From the NCBI GenBank assembly GCA_027489035.1, contig JAIYAN010000008.1, positions 47,375-111,374 of the forward strand: a DNA stretch of 64,000 bases, given 5' to 3'. A program made the position numbers and the translations under genes. Position 1 is the first letter of the stretch. Each line of letters opens with the position of its first letter. Under the pieces are notes generated by a model. The model was given only the letters and a program-made list of their open reading frames with translations. It made no database searches and had not been told where the DNA came from. The stretch comes from Chitinophagaceae bacterium. GTDB lineage: Bacteria; Bacteroidota; Bacteroidia; Chitinophagales; Chitinophagaceae. Shown piece after piece: positions 36,493 to 46,126 of this stretch.

Positions 36493-38997
36493 TTATTTTA
36501 CCCTATCTCTAAAACAAAAACCAATTCCAAAACTTGCATCAATAAATGTTTTATTTTGAGAACTCATTACATTTATCCCTCCAGCAAAATTAATCTTTCC
36601 GAGCCTAAAAAAAATTCCTGCCTCGACTTCAGGGCCACTCATACTTTGTGTTGAACTTTTTGCCCATGATTGATAAAGGAATGCATCAGAATAATATTGA
36701 TAAACATTTATACCCCAATAAGATAGCCTTTGTGAATATCCTACACCAGAATAAAACTTAAAATGTTTTGAACTTTTAGGAAACATAAATCCCAAAACCA
36801 GTGAGTTTCTCGTTATTTGTGCCTCATTATTAAAACTATAATAAGTGTTTGTGTTTGCAGGGTAGTTTAAGATTTTAGTATCGTTACACTCGTATTTGAA
36901 GTTGAATAGCTTATTGTTATTTAGACTATATTTTATCTTTCCATAAAATGATTGTGAACCAATAGCTAGATATAGATTTTGATAATCGGTCATTGTGGTT
37001 CCTACAATTCCAACATTTAAAAAACCAAATTGATATTTTGGTTTTGTCCAATCTATATACTGAGAAAGAATATCCTTAGTATTGCATGAATTTTCAGCTC
37101 TCAAATAAATAGTTTTAACAGACTTGTCTTTTAAGGTAAATTCTTTGCCTTTATGCAGTAATTTTTGACCATAACCATCTGCATACCAATACCAATCTCC
37201 GTCACCTGAAAGTTTGCCGTAATAAACATCGAGTTCGTGAATGTTTTTTCCTGATTTATTTTTTTCATCAGAAATATAGCCATAACTATAAGTTATATCA
37301 TTTACGATTATTGGTACATAATTTGACTGAGGTAATGATTTACATTTATTTACAGACTCAACTGAATATAATCCAGACTCAACTGGCTTATGTGTAATTT
37401 CTGTGCCTTCGCCAATTTTAATATAGGAGGTTTTACTTTCTTGTTTGAAAGACCAAATGGTTTTTGTTCCTTCATTGTTTTGTCCTCCGGAGATATTTAG
37501 TGTAATTGCTTCACCAGGACATATTTTATCAGATGAAACGGAAATTTTATTGGGTAGTATTGGGTTTTGATTGATTACAATTGTAAATTCTTTACACGCT
37601 CCGGGATCATTTTCTGGTGATACAGAATAAATAGTCGTTTTAGACGGTAAGGGGAGGATAATCTTTTCTCCTTTGCTCATAAATTCGCCTGAATTACATT
37701 TGCCTTTATACCATTTCCATACTTTAGAATTGCTTCCTAGTTTTCCACCAATGATTTTTAATGTAGTTGTAGTTGGTTTTGTGCCCTCACAAAAAATCAT
37801 ATCTCCAGTAATTTGTTCTGGTGCACGAGCCAATTCAATAACTTCGATTTTTATTGATTTTTCTTCAGACCTCTTAGTAATTTTTCCTGTTGTTAATATG
37901 GTATATACTTTATAGGTTGTCGTTTTTCTGGGCTTTACTATCACGCTACTCCCATTATCTTCAATGATTTTTTTTCGATCAACGTCCTCCCATATAACTT
38001 TTGTTCCTGAAGGAAAATTAGAAGTATTAATAGAAAGTAAAATAGAATCACCTTCTTTTATTGTTTTATTGGCAGAAAAAGGAATAGGTGGGGTTGGTGG
38101 AATTGGTGCAGGAATTACACTAACAGTGATAGGCGCAGATACTTTACTGTTGTTGTTGCTAAATACTGCTTCAACCACATAGTTTGTTGTGCCATTGGGA
38201 GACACGGTGATAGATGGTCCATACGCAGAAAAATTAGTTTTAACTCCGTTTGTGAATGAGGTCCATTTCCATGTTTTTGATTTATCAAAGTCTTTGATGA
38301 ACGCTTTTAACTCAACAGATTCGCCCTCCTTGATTGGTAATGGGCTCGTTGATTTTATATATGGAGTTGGAATTGGTTTCACTAAAATGGATATCGTTTT
38401 TTTTACGACAGAGGAAATACCTTTATACCTACTATAAACAAAAAACTGACATTTGCCCTCTCTTCCATTGGGAGAAAATTCAAATTCACGTCCTCTTGAA
38501 ACTTCTTTTCCATTTTTATCTTCCCAAATAATTTCTGACAAATTACTGTTGGGACCAAAGAGAGATGCATTAAACGAAAAAGATTCATTTTGATATATCT
38601 CTGCATTTATAGGAGATATACTTACGTTTGGTAATTCAATAGTTTCATAATTTGGAGTTACATTGGGCTCCTTGTATTGTCCTATTATTAAAGTTCCTTC
38701 AATTATTACTTCTTTGGTAATATTTTTATTCCCTGGAGGTAATCTAAACTCAATTCTTTTTTTTGTCCATAACCCATCGCATTTTTTATAAGGTATGTTC
38801 CAATAGAAAGAATAAAACTTGTTTTCTCTATTTCCAATACCAGTTAAATTGAATTTCGTGTTGCTACAATTAATTGAAGTTGAAGACGATGCTTTAATTG
38901 ATATATTATTGTTGTCAAATAAAGTGTATACAGTTTGGCAATTTGAAACAAATTGAAGAAATAAAAAAAACACCAGAAATATTACTTTATTTATCAT
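36493..38997 (-). CDS. Ig/PKD-like protein with barrel-like C-terminus
   Basis: This 834-residue protein has a signal peptide (1-20) and several Ig/PKD-like modules (about residues 110-560). These are recognisable by repeated ESV-L or GDSILL text, Trp-Lys-Trp strands and YVV/YSV endings. The final 190 residues have alternating hydrophobic strands with many Tyr, Phe and Gly, compatible with a small outer-membrane barrel ending in FCFRDRVK. It overlaps the upstream 334-residue gene by 4 bases (ATGA). Within the SEDS-PBP operon it would be the outer-membrane or surface part. Confidence 0.7.
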   Translation of the reverse strand: MINKVIFLVFFLFLQFVSNCQTVYTLFDNNNISIKASSSTSINCSNTKFNLTGIGNRENKFYSFYWNIPYKKCDGLWTKKRIEFRLPPGNKNITKEVIIEGTLIIGQYKEPNVTPNYETIELPNVSISPINAEIYQNESFSFNASLFGPNSNLSEIIWEDKNGKEVSRGREFEFSPNGREGKCQFFVYSRYKGISSVVKKTISILVKPIPTPYIKSTSPLPIKEGESVELKAFIKDFDKSKTWKWTSFTNGVKTNFSAYGPSITVSPNGTTNYVVEAVFSNNNSKVSAPITVSVIPAPIPPTPPIPFSANKTIKEGDSILLSINTSNFPSGTKVIWEDVDRKKIIEDNGSSVIVKPRKTTTYKVYTILTTGKITKRSEEKSIKIEVIELARAPEQITGDMIFCEGTKPTTTTLKIIGGKLGSNSKVWKWYKGKCNSGEFMSKGEKIILPLPSKTTIYSVSPENDPGACKEFTIVINQNPILPNKISVSSDKICPGEAITLNISGGQNNEGTKTIWSFKQESKTSYIKIGEGTEITHKPVESGLYSVESVNKCKSLPQSNYVPIIVNDITYSYGYISDEKNKSGKNIHELDVYYGKLSGDGDWYWYADGYGQKLLHKGKEFTLKDKSVKTIYLRAENSCNTKDILSQYIDWTKPKYQFGFLNVGIVGTTMTDYQNLYLAIGSQSFYGKIKYSLNNNKLFNFKYECNDTKILNYPANTNTYYSFNNEAQITRNSLVLGFMFPKSSKHFKFYSGVGYSQRLSYWGINVYQYYSDAFLYQSWAKSSTQSMSGPEVEAGIFFRLGKINFAGGINVMSSQNKTFIDASFGIGFCFRDRVK

Positions 38998-39998
38998 GGA
39001 CAGCTTAATGTTAATTTTAGTTTTTGAGTCTTGTATTCGTCATACATGAGATTTGAATCAATTTTATTTGATGCTACAATTTCACTTGAATCATTTATTA
39101 AGGATACATTTACATCACCACTTGATGTAGAATCTATTTTGAACCAAACAAAAGAAGGAAAACTGTCGCCATATATATTGTTTTTAAAAAGGGATTTAAT
39201 AAATATTGGATTTGTAACATTGTTATAAGATATAGAGTACCCTTCATTAAATTTCGAATCCTTTTTATTTCCTACGTTAACCAGCAAAACAGTTTTATTT
39301 GAATTTCTTATAACAACAAAATTCTTAATGCAAGTAAATGAAGTTGGATGAAATTGGAATTTATAATCTGGAGGCAAGGATTGCAACAAAAAAACAATAG
39401 CTTTTTTGTCATTACACTTCAAATCGTCATATTCAGTAGTACCTTGAAATGATAAGAATGTTTTTTGATATAAATCAAAATCTTGTTTATTTTGAATGAA
39501 GCAATTTGTGTCTATGTAATATTTCTCTGCGTTATTGAATAGCCATTTGGTAAAATTAGATTCTAATACAGTGTTTTTAGAATCATTAGATTTTATAAAT
39601 GCTCCAGAATTATCAGAAAAATCAAAGGGTAGTAATGTGTCTATCTTTAATGTTGAGTCTTTAAAAATTTTAGTCTCTTTCGATATTTTATATACTCTAG
39701 GCAGAGAAAGAAAATAAACATAAGATGCGACTAAAGCAGATAAGATACCTAAGAAAAAAATGAGACGAATTTTTTTCCAAGGCCAGCGATTAACTTCTTT
39801 ATTAATCTGCTTTAATTCTAATGATGAAAAATGAGCCGACTGTATTATTCTGTCAATTTCTTGACTGCGTGTATTAATATCTTTATAAATTGAAAGAAAA
39901 CTGTTTCTCTCTTTTTCGTTTTGATATTTCTTTAATGCAGGACGCATTCCAGAAACCACATTTAAAAATATCAGTGTTTTTTTACTATTTAATCTCAT
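38994..39998 (-). CDS. Single-TM protein of the SEDS-PBP operon
   Basis: Residues 1-74 are charged and helical and should be cytoplasmic. Residues about 76-97 (IRLIFFLGILSALVASYVYFLSL) form one membrane helix, and the remaining 235 are probably periplasmic. No family is recognised. The orientation suits a link between cytoplasmic ATPase and periplasmic parts. It starts 3 bases after the 148-residue gene and overlaps the next gene by 4, so tight co-translation is expected. Confidence 0.65.
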   Translation of the reverse strand: MRLNSKKTLIFLNVVSGMRPALKKYQNEKERNSFLSIYKDINTRSQEIDRIIQSAHFSSLELKQINKEVNRWPWKKIRLIFFLGILSALVASYVYFLSLPRVYKISKETKIFKDSTLKIDTLLPFDFSDNSGAFIKSNDSKNTVLESNFTKWLFNNAEKYYIDTNCFIQNKQDFDLYQKTFLSFQGTTEYDDLKCNDKKAIVFLLQSLPPDYKFQFHPTSFTCIKNFVVIRNSNKTVLLVNVGNKKDSKFNEGYSISYNNVTNPIFIKSLFKNNIYGDSFPSFVWFKIDSTSSGDVNVSLINDSSEIVASNKIDSNLMYDEYKTQKLKLTLSCP

Positions 39999-40001
39999 TC
40001 T

Positions 40002-40448
40002 TTATTTTTTAATCACATTTTCTATTAACGGAAATAAAAGATCTATTGGTACTTGTATTAATGTATCAGTTCCTTTTGTATAAAAATTTAAAACAGCATA
40101 ATGAATTCCAGAGTTTTCATTATAATATAAAGCCTTAGTTGAATCACCTTTAAAAAATGGTTTTAAAGAATCAGAAATTCCAAATCGACCTAGGTATTGG
40201 GTTGGTACATTATTAATGTGAAAAGAATAATAATTATTAATCAAAGAATCTTTAGCTGTTGCATCAAATTCTTTTAATAAAGATTTCATAGAATCTAATT
40301 TGATGTCAATCGTTTCTAATTCTAGCTTTGGTGCAGGAATCTGGATTGATTCATGTTTTTTTTCTTTAAAAAAGATTGACAATAAAACAATTATAATTAA
40401 GGTAATTATAAAAATTTTAAGACCATCAAAATAAAATAGTTTTTTCAT
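40002..40448 (-). CDS. Small membrane-anchored protein of the SEDS-PBP operon
   Basis: A short basic start and one hydrophobic helix (about residues 9-27, IKF-type Ile/Leu run) anchor a periplasmic domain of about 115 residues. A helical stretch lies near residues 40-65, followed by a beta-rich end. The single N-terminal anchor resembles bitopic divisome accessory proteins in layout only; no sequence family is recognised. It lies between the SEDS-PBP gene (90 bases) and the 334-residue gene (3 bases). Confidence 0.62.
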   Translation of the reverse strand: MKKLFYFDGLKIFIITLIIIVLLSIFFKEKKHESIQIPAPKLELETIDIKLDSMKSLLKEFDATAKDSLINNYYSFHINNVPTQYLGRFGISDSLKPFFKGDSTKALYYNENSGIHYAVLNFYTKGTDTLIQVPIDLLFPLIENVIKK

Positions 40449-40538
40449 TTACAGGAAAATAATTGATTTAATTTCATTGGTTAATATTTTTAAACACGAC
40501 ATATTTTTAAATTTTCTCCAGACCACAACGTTTTGATT

Positions 40539-43500
40539 TTACTTCATATATTCTTTAAATGAATCAGAGTTAATCACGAGCTCAGTAATGTTTTTAAAAT
40601 ATTTCCAATACCAGCCTTCTGAATGCTCATATGCTGCTTTTTCAATGTTAAAATAAACTACAAAATATTTGTTGTCATTTGAGATTGTTTGGGTAAGGTC
40701 GTTCTTAGAAATTATTATTGCTAGCCTTTTATAATTTATGCTATCGCTACTTCCAGTTGTACCTGTTTTTCCATATAAAAAGTAGCCATTACTTATATTC
40801 TTCTTATAAACATCTTTTCCTGTACCACCATATTGTTCTGAGAATACCTTTCCCATTCCGGTAAATATCTGATTTTTTAAAAAGTCATCGAAACTATTTC
40901 CTAACCATGAATTATCAACTGACCAACGACGATAAGGTTTCTGGTTAAAGTTCGATTTCGAAATACTTAAACTATAATTGATATTTTGATTGGCTAAGTT
41001 TCCAAAGATTTCAGCCATTTTATATGGAGTCACTTGATAAGGGGCACTTCCTCTAACAGGATTTATGAATTTTTTCTGAAAAAGGTAATTTTTCATTTCT
41101 GATTTGGTCATTCGCATTTCTTCAAGAGGAAAAAATGAAAAATCAGGATAAGCCAATGGATTAAGTGTTGTTACAGAGTTATTTATAGGTTCAGAAGAAT
41201 ATGCACTTTTTATTTTTTGAGAAGTCCCCCTTTCATCATAGTTAATTTTTAAATTTATATTTTTATATAGTGCATCTTTTAATATTGAATTCTCTGATCC
41301 AAAAAATGAAATATTGTTAGAATCAGCACCATAAAGCTTTGAATATACCGGCCAATTTTCATAAGATTTGTTTATTGAATTGAAATAAAAATTAGAACCG
41401 TTTCCATTAATTCTCATTTCAGGAAAAAGACTTAAACTGTCCTCAGGGTAGCTCTTTAATATTTTATAGGTTAAAGAAGGAACATTTCCATCGATACCAA
41501 AATCAGATCTTTCATATGAACCCATAAACATTAAAATTGAATGGTACATATTGTCAGAAAAAGCAAGGTAATCAACATAATTTCTTTGTGCATCTGAATG
41601 TTTTTCTCTCCAGCCTTTATTTCTATTAACTGGGTGAATTCTGCAACCGGCATAATAATTAATCCCAGGTTTAACTACTACTTGGCTATTTTTATTTAAT
41701 GATAAATTCTCCCAGCCGGCATTTACTTCAGAAGCGACAGCAGCAGCGATTACTGGCTTCATTGAAGACCCAGGTCCCAAATCCATTTGAATCAAATTTT
41801 TGTTGCCCCATTGGATAGACTCTCGTTTTGAGTTAACAATAAAATATTCCTCATTTTTCTGCTGGGCTATTTGCTGGGTATTATTTGGATTGATAATTTT
41901 TCTTTGTTTGCAATAATCTGACATTAATCTTATTCTTCCATCTCCATCTGCTGCTATTACAGAAAATGCCATACCGTCTATAAGTTGTACTTTTTTCAAA
42001 GTCATCAATTCCTGATTAACTTTTTCTGTAAGGTTAAAATCAATAAATAAAGTATCGTTCTTTTTATTATTCTTATTAAGTTGTTTTTGTTCGTCTGTCC
42101 AATTACTAATCCATGGAAAAGCTGCACCCAATGGATAAACAAATCGTTGTCTGCCATTTATTATGTAATTTTTGGCAAAATAATTAATTCCATAGTCTTC
42201 ATTCAAAGACATCACCCTTTCATTTTTTGAAATTGTAAAACTATTATTGAATGTTCTGTTTATAAATACATCTGATAATTTCATCTTCAAATTCCTGATT
42301 GGAATTTTACCAAGTTCATAATCTACAATTGTTTTAGTGTCTCCATCATTATGAAAAACAGAAAATGAATTATTTGGATTTTTTATGTCGCCAAAATTAA
42401 GAATACCCACTGCAGATGTATCTCCTGTATAAGAGGATGGAATCATTATAAATTTAACTGCATCTGGATTTTCCTGAGAGCTATTTACATATTTTATTTC
42501 TGACAAATTATTTCCGGGTGATTTAGAATCAGAAACTACACTTCCTTTCCAATCGTTTTTAACATCATAAGGCGGCTCTTCAATATGTAAAGTGTTATTA
42601 AAAGCCAGTTGATATTTATTATTGACATCGTCAAATAATATATATATAGGGCTACTACTTCTGAATCCCATTCTAAAATTATCTTGAAGTTTTCCCATAA
42701 TATCAGAAAAAAACTTATTGTCTGATGTGATCAATGAAGTATATGAACTTGTTGATTTTAATTTGGAAAAAATATAAGTTATGGCATTTTGATCTATGAT
42801 ATCATTTGTGTTACTGAATTCATCAAGCTTGAATTTATCTTTGAATTTTACATCTTGTATGCTGTCTAAAACTTTATTTACTTCCTTAACTCTTTGTTTT
42901 ATATCATTAAATTCTGGTTTAAAATGCTTATCATCGAATTTAGTGAATTGATGTTCATTTTTAGAGCTCCATATAAAAACAAATGTTATTACCCCGAAAA
43001 ACAAAATTCTAAAAAAAAGTGGTTTCCATTCAACTTGATTATGCACTCTTTCTTCCGGTTGTTGAGATAAGACAATTACCAATAAAAGCAAAGGAAATAA
43101 AACACTTAATTTACTTGTTAAACTAATGAATGGAAAATCTTGACCAAAAAAGACAATTCTATTGGTTGAGGTTAACCAAACAAACAAGCCAATAGTAAAT
43201 AATAGGATAAGTGCGCTCAAACCAACATAACTTCCTTTGTTGATTGAAATTAATTTTTGAGAATTAATAACTTTTGGCGTAATTCTGAAATTTAAAAAAA
43301 ACAGCAACATTGGAATAGCCAATATAATAATACATAGAGCCATCATTAGGGATCCAAATTCGGATATTACATATCTGGGTAAAACTACATCCCGGGTTTG
43401 AGTACTATAATTCACTGCTGTATTAAAATGCGGTCTAAGTTTAATTAAAGCATAGTTATCCGAATTAGGATTGTTAATATAGTTTTCAATATACCAATGG

Positions 43501-46124
43501 TTCTGAGCCGTTTCAATAAGTTTCTTTTCTTCACTCGAATTGTATTCAAAATTCATCAAAATCGATTCGACACTTTCTGTAAATATTTTAGTTCTGTAAA
43601 TGGTATTCTTTAGGTTGCTTTCTACAATGCCAGAAATAGTTTTAGGAAATACAAGAGAAAAAACGATAATTAATATACAAATACTCGTAACTATTTTTTT
43701 AATCGGTTTAGAAGAGGTAATTAGGTAGGTTGCGAAAATTGCTGAAACAGCAAAGAAACAAATCAAATAATTAATATTTGATAACAATCCACTAAAAAAA
43801 CCTTTATCATAAACGATAATCAAATAAAGAATAAAAGACAATAATCCATATATCCAATAATTAGTCGGTTTAAAAATCAATCCAACAAAATTTTCATTTC
43901 TAGAACTCCTATTATACCTTGAAAAATTAACGAAAACATTTTTTAATAATAAATAGAAAAGAAATATCAATGAAAAACCTTTGTCAAACATCAATAAAAA
44001 AATGAAAGTACTTAACGACAAGAAAAAAATCGGAGTTTCAATCCAATATTTAAATAAATCTATTAGGAATTTTAGAGGCCTGATTCTTGTTTTTATTTCT
44101 ACATGTTCAAACTTTTGACCATTTTCTATAACTTTCCCTGAGAAGAAAAAATAACTGACAATTGGTATCAAAATAACACCAATTCTTATTAAGAAATCAT
44201 TGCCTGAAATTTTAAATAAAAAACCGAAAACTAAAACGCCAACATGAAAATATACTGGCATTAGTTTTTTATTACTTCGGATGTCAATCTTATTAAATAA
44301 TTCGTTGAAATTCCAATCCTTAAACCTAAAAAACATTAAAATCGCAACCAATAAAACAGAGATTATTAAAGTAAATGGCAATGGCAATCCTAAACCAAAT
44401 AATTTGAAATCAAATTGACGAAGTGTATCAAATTCAGACCCACTTATTTCATTCATTGGTGGAAATGTAGCAATTCGCCATAGTAATACAAATCGAAAAA
44501 CCAAAAGTGTGTAAGCAATCAATAATATAGGTACCTCAATTCTTCTTAACAATAATGATGGAAAAAATATCACAAGCGTGATAAAGAAAAACATTATGAT
44601 ACCCAGGTAAATTAATAGCTTGTTATAAGAAAAGCCACTTTCAGAAAAATCTTTTATTTCAAAGAGCCACTTTAAATCTCCTGCTGAATTCAAAACAAAT
44701 TCATTTTGTCCATTTTCATTAAACCATGCGTTTTTAAAGCCAGTATTGCTTGAAAAATTGACTAATTTATACTTTAATGAATCTCCGGGTTTTCCGATAA
44801 AGTAACTGATATAGGCATCAACTGCAGTATTGGCATTTGTTTTTACATTATCATGAAAGAAGAAACCTTCTTCAGCTCTCATTAAAGAATCTCCAGAACC
44901 AAAATTATTTTTTAAAAATCGAATCTCACCATTTCCAATTATGCTATTTCGATTGACATTTGATTCTAATGAATAATAAGAAGGATAATCAAAAGTTAAG
45001 AGGCAAGTGTTTTCTTCAAGGTTGTTAATTTCGTTTTGGTCTTTTGTTTTCTGTAATCCCAAAAGCTTATTGGCATTGGAAAATCCTACAAAAAAATGTT
45101 TGTAATTTTCATCGTTATCTATTCCATTAAATTCAACATTATAATCATTAATAGATAAGATTGAATTTCTGCTTTTAACCTCCATATGCTTTTCAGGCAA
45201 AAAGAATTCTGAAGATGCGAAAAAACTTAACTGCATTCCATTTGCAGATCCATTTTTAACATTCAGCAAATAAACATTGGGAGACTTAGACTCAATCCAT
45301 TTTACAATTAAATCATTAAAATCTGATGAATCTGATTTCTCCGATTTCATTTCAGAAATCAATGCCCTTAATAACATACCTCTTTTTATTTCTTTTTTGG
45401 GTAAAGAAATAGAGGTGGTAAAAGAAGCGTTATCCTCTTCGCCCAATTCGCGAAGCAACGCTCTATTTCTTGTTTTGAAAGTTAGTTTGAAACTATATTC
45501 CGGATCAATGCTGTTATCTGGGTCATGATTTTCAAAATCAGACCATGTTAATGATGTGTAATTGTCGTTTATTGAAAAATCATTTCCTACAGGTGTATTG
45601 AAAATGGGATTTAATAAAAATGTAGATTTCCCTTCTTTGCAAAAAACAGGCGTTAAAAAATGTTTGAACTCCATTCGGAATCGAGAATCAGACAGATGAA
45701 GAATTGAAAATGTTCCGGTATCGGATGGCCAAATTCCAGATTTTTTGTTTTCTTCATCAAATAAAACTAAGTTGTCTTTAAAGGCAATTCCTTTATTTTT
45801 AATACCATGATAGCTTGTGTTGTTGAAATATGGAGCATCTTCTGATGGCAATTGATATCTTCGTATTGTAAGTATTGAAACAAAAAATACTAAAAGAAGA
45901 CAGCCAACTGCAAATGGCCTTGATTGCCGCAATAAACTAATGTTTCTTTCATTTTTGACTCCTCCAGGTGCTATCGAAACATTATTGATAAAAAAATAAG
46001 AAACAGATAATATAATAGTGGTTAAAAATAAAAACTGCATAGGGTAACTATGCTGAAAATAATATAGTACACCCAATGCTATTAATGTTATAGCCACTAG
46101 AATTATTGAACTGTATTTTTTCAT
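40539..46124 (-). CDS. Giant SEDS-like / penicillin-binding transpeptidase fusion
   Basis: This protein has 1861 residues. Three N-terminal TM helices (5-23, 29-47, 71-87) precede a 400-residue extracytoplasmic domain. About 12 TM segments follow (500-1052). Their end resembles FtsW/RodA: a D-x10-EFG segment (RDVVLPRYVISEFG, 911-924) and GQDFPFISLTSKLS (994-1007), where SEDS proteins have G-LPF-S-GGSS. The C-terminal part is a class-B-like transpeptidase with SSMK (S1453, K1456), SDN (1523-1525), KTG (1786-1788) and the VTPYKMAEIFGNLAN helix. It would combine glycan polymerisation and cross-linking. The conserved SEDS loop with its catalytic Asp is not obvious, so polymerase activity is uncertain. 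Confidence 0.85.
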   Translation of the reverse strand: MKKYSSIILVAITLIALGVLYYFQHSYPMQFLFLTTIILSVSYFFINNVSIAPGGVKNERNISLLRQSRPFAVGCLLLVFFVSILTIRRYQLPSEDAPYFNNTSYHGIKNKGIAFKDNLVLFDEENKKSGIWPSDTGTFSILHLSDSRFRMEFKHFLTPVFCKEGKSTFLLNPIFNTPVGNDFSINDNYTSLTWSDFENHDPDNSIDPEYSFKLTFKTRNRALLRELGEEDNASFTTSISLPKKEIKRGMLLRALISEMKSEKSDSSDFNDLIVKWIESKSPNVYLLNVKNGSANGMQLSFFASSEFFLPEKHMEVKSRNSILSINDYNVEFNGIDNDENYKHFFVGFSNANKLLGLQKTKDQNEINNLEENTCLLTFDYPSYYSLESNVNRNSIIGNGEIRFLKNNFGSGDSLMRAEEGFFFHDNVKTNANTAVDAYISYFIGKPGDSLKYKLVNFSSNTGFKNAWFNENGQNEFVLNSAGDLKWLFEIKDFSESGFSYNKLLIYLGIIMFFFITLVIFFPSLLLRRIEVPILLIAYTLLVFRFVLLWRIATFPPMNEISGSEFDTLRQFDFKLFGLGLPLPFTLIISVLLVAILMFFRFKDWNFNELFNKIDIRSNKKLMPVYFHVGVLVFGFLFKISGNDFLIRIGVILIPIVSYFFFSGKVIENGQKFEHVEIKTRIRPLKFLIDLFKYWIETPIFFLSLSTFIFLLMFDKGFSLIFLFYLLLKNVFVNFSRYNRSSRNENFVGLIFKPTNYWIYGLLSFILYLIIVYDKGFFSGLLSNINYLICFFAVSAIFATYLITSSKPIKKIVTSICILIIVFSLVFPKTISGIVESNLKNTIYRTKIFTESVESILMNFEYNSSEEKKLIETAQNHWYIENYINNPNSDNYALIKLRPHFNTAVNYSTQTRDVVLPRYVISEFGSLMMALCIIILAIPMLLFFLNFRITPKVINSQKLISINKGSYVGLSALILLFTIGLFVWLTSTNRIVFFGQDFPFISLTSKLSVLFPLLLLVIVLSQQPEERVHNQVEWKPLFFRILFFGVITFVFIWSSKNEHQFTKFDDKHFKPEFNDIKQRVKEVNKVLDSIQDVKFKDKFKLDEFSNTNDIIDQNAITYIFSKLKSTSSYTSLITSDNKFFSDIMGKLQDNFRMGFRSSSPIYILFDDVNNKYQLAFNNTLHIEEPPYDVKNDWKGSVVSDSKSPGNNLSEIKYVNSSQENPDAVKFIMIPSSYTGDTSAVGILNFGDIKNPNNSFSVFHNDGDTKTIVDYELGKIPIRNLKMKLSDVFINRTFNNSFTISKNERVMSLNEDYGINYFAKNYIINGRQRFVYPLGAAFPWISNWTDEQKQLNKNNKKNDTLFIDFNLTEKVNQELMTLKKVQLIDGMAFSVIAADGDGRIRLMSDYCKQRKIINPNNTQQIAQQKNEEYFIVNSKRESIQWGNKNLIQMDLGPGSSMKPVIAAAVASEVNAGWENLSLNKNSQVVVKPGINYYAGCRIHPVNRNKGWREKHSDAQRNYVDYLAFSDNMYHSILMFMGSYERSDFGIDGNVPSLTYKILKSYPEDSLSLFPEMRINGNGSNFYFNSINKSYENWPVYSKLYGADSNNISFFGSENSILKDALYKNINLKINYDERGTSQKIKSAYSSEPINNSVTTLNPLAYPDFSFFPLEEMRMTKSEMKNYLFQKKFINPVRGSAPYQVTPYKMAEIFGNLANQNINYSLSISKSNFNQKPYRRWSVDNSWLGNSFDDFLKNQIFTGMGKVFSEQYGGTGKDVYKKNISNGYFLYGKTGTTGSSDSINYKRLAIIISKNDLTQTISNDNKYFVVYFNIEKAAYEHSEGWYWKYFKNITELVINSDSFKEYMK

Positions 46125-46126
46125 AT

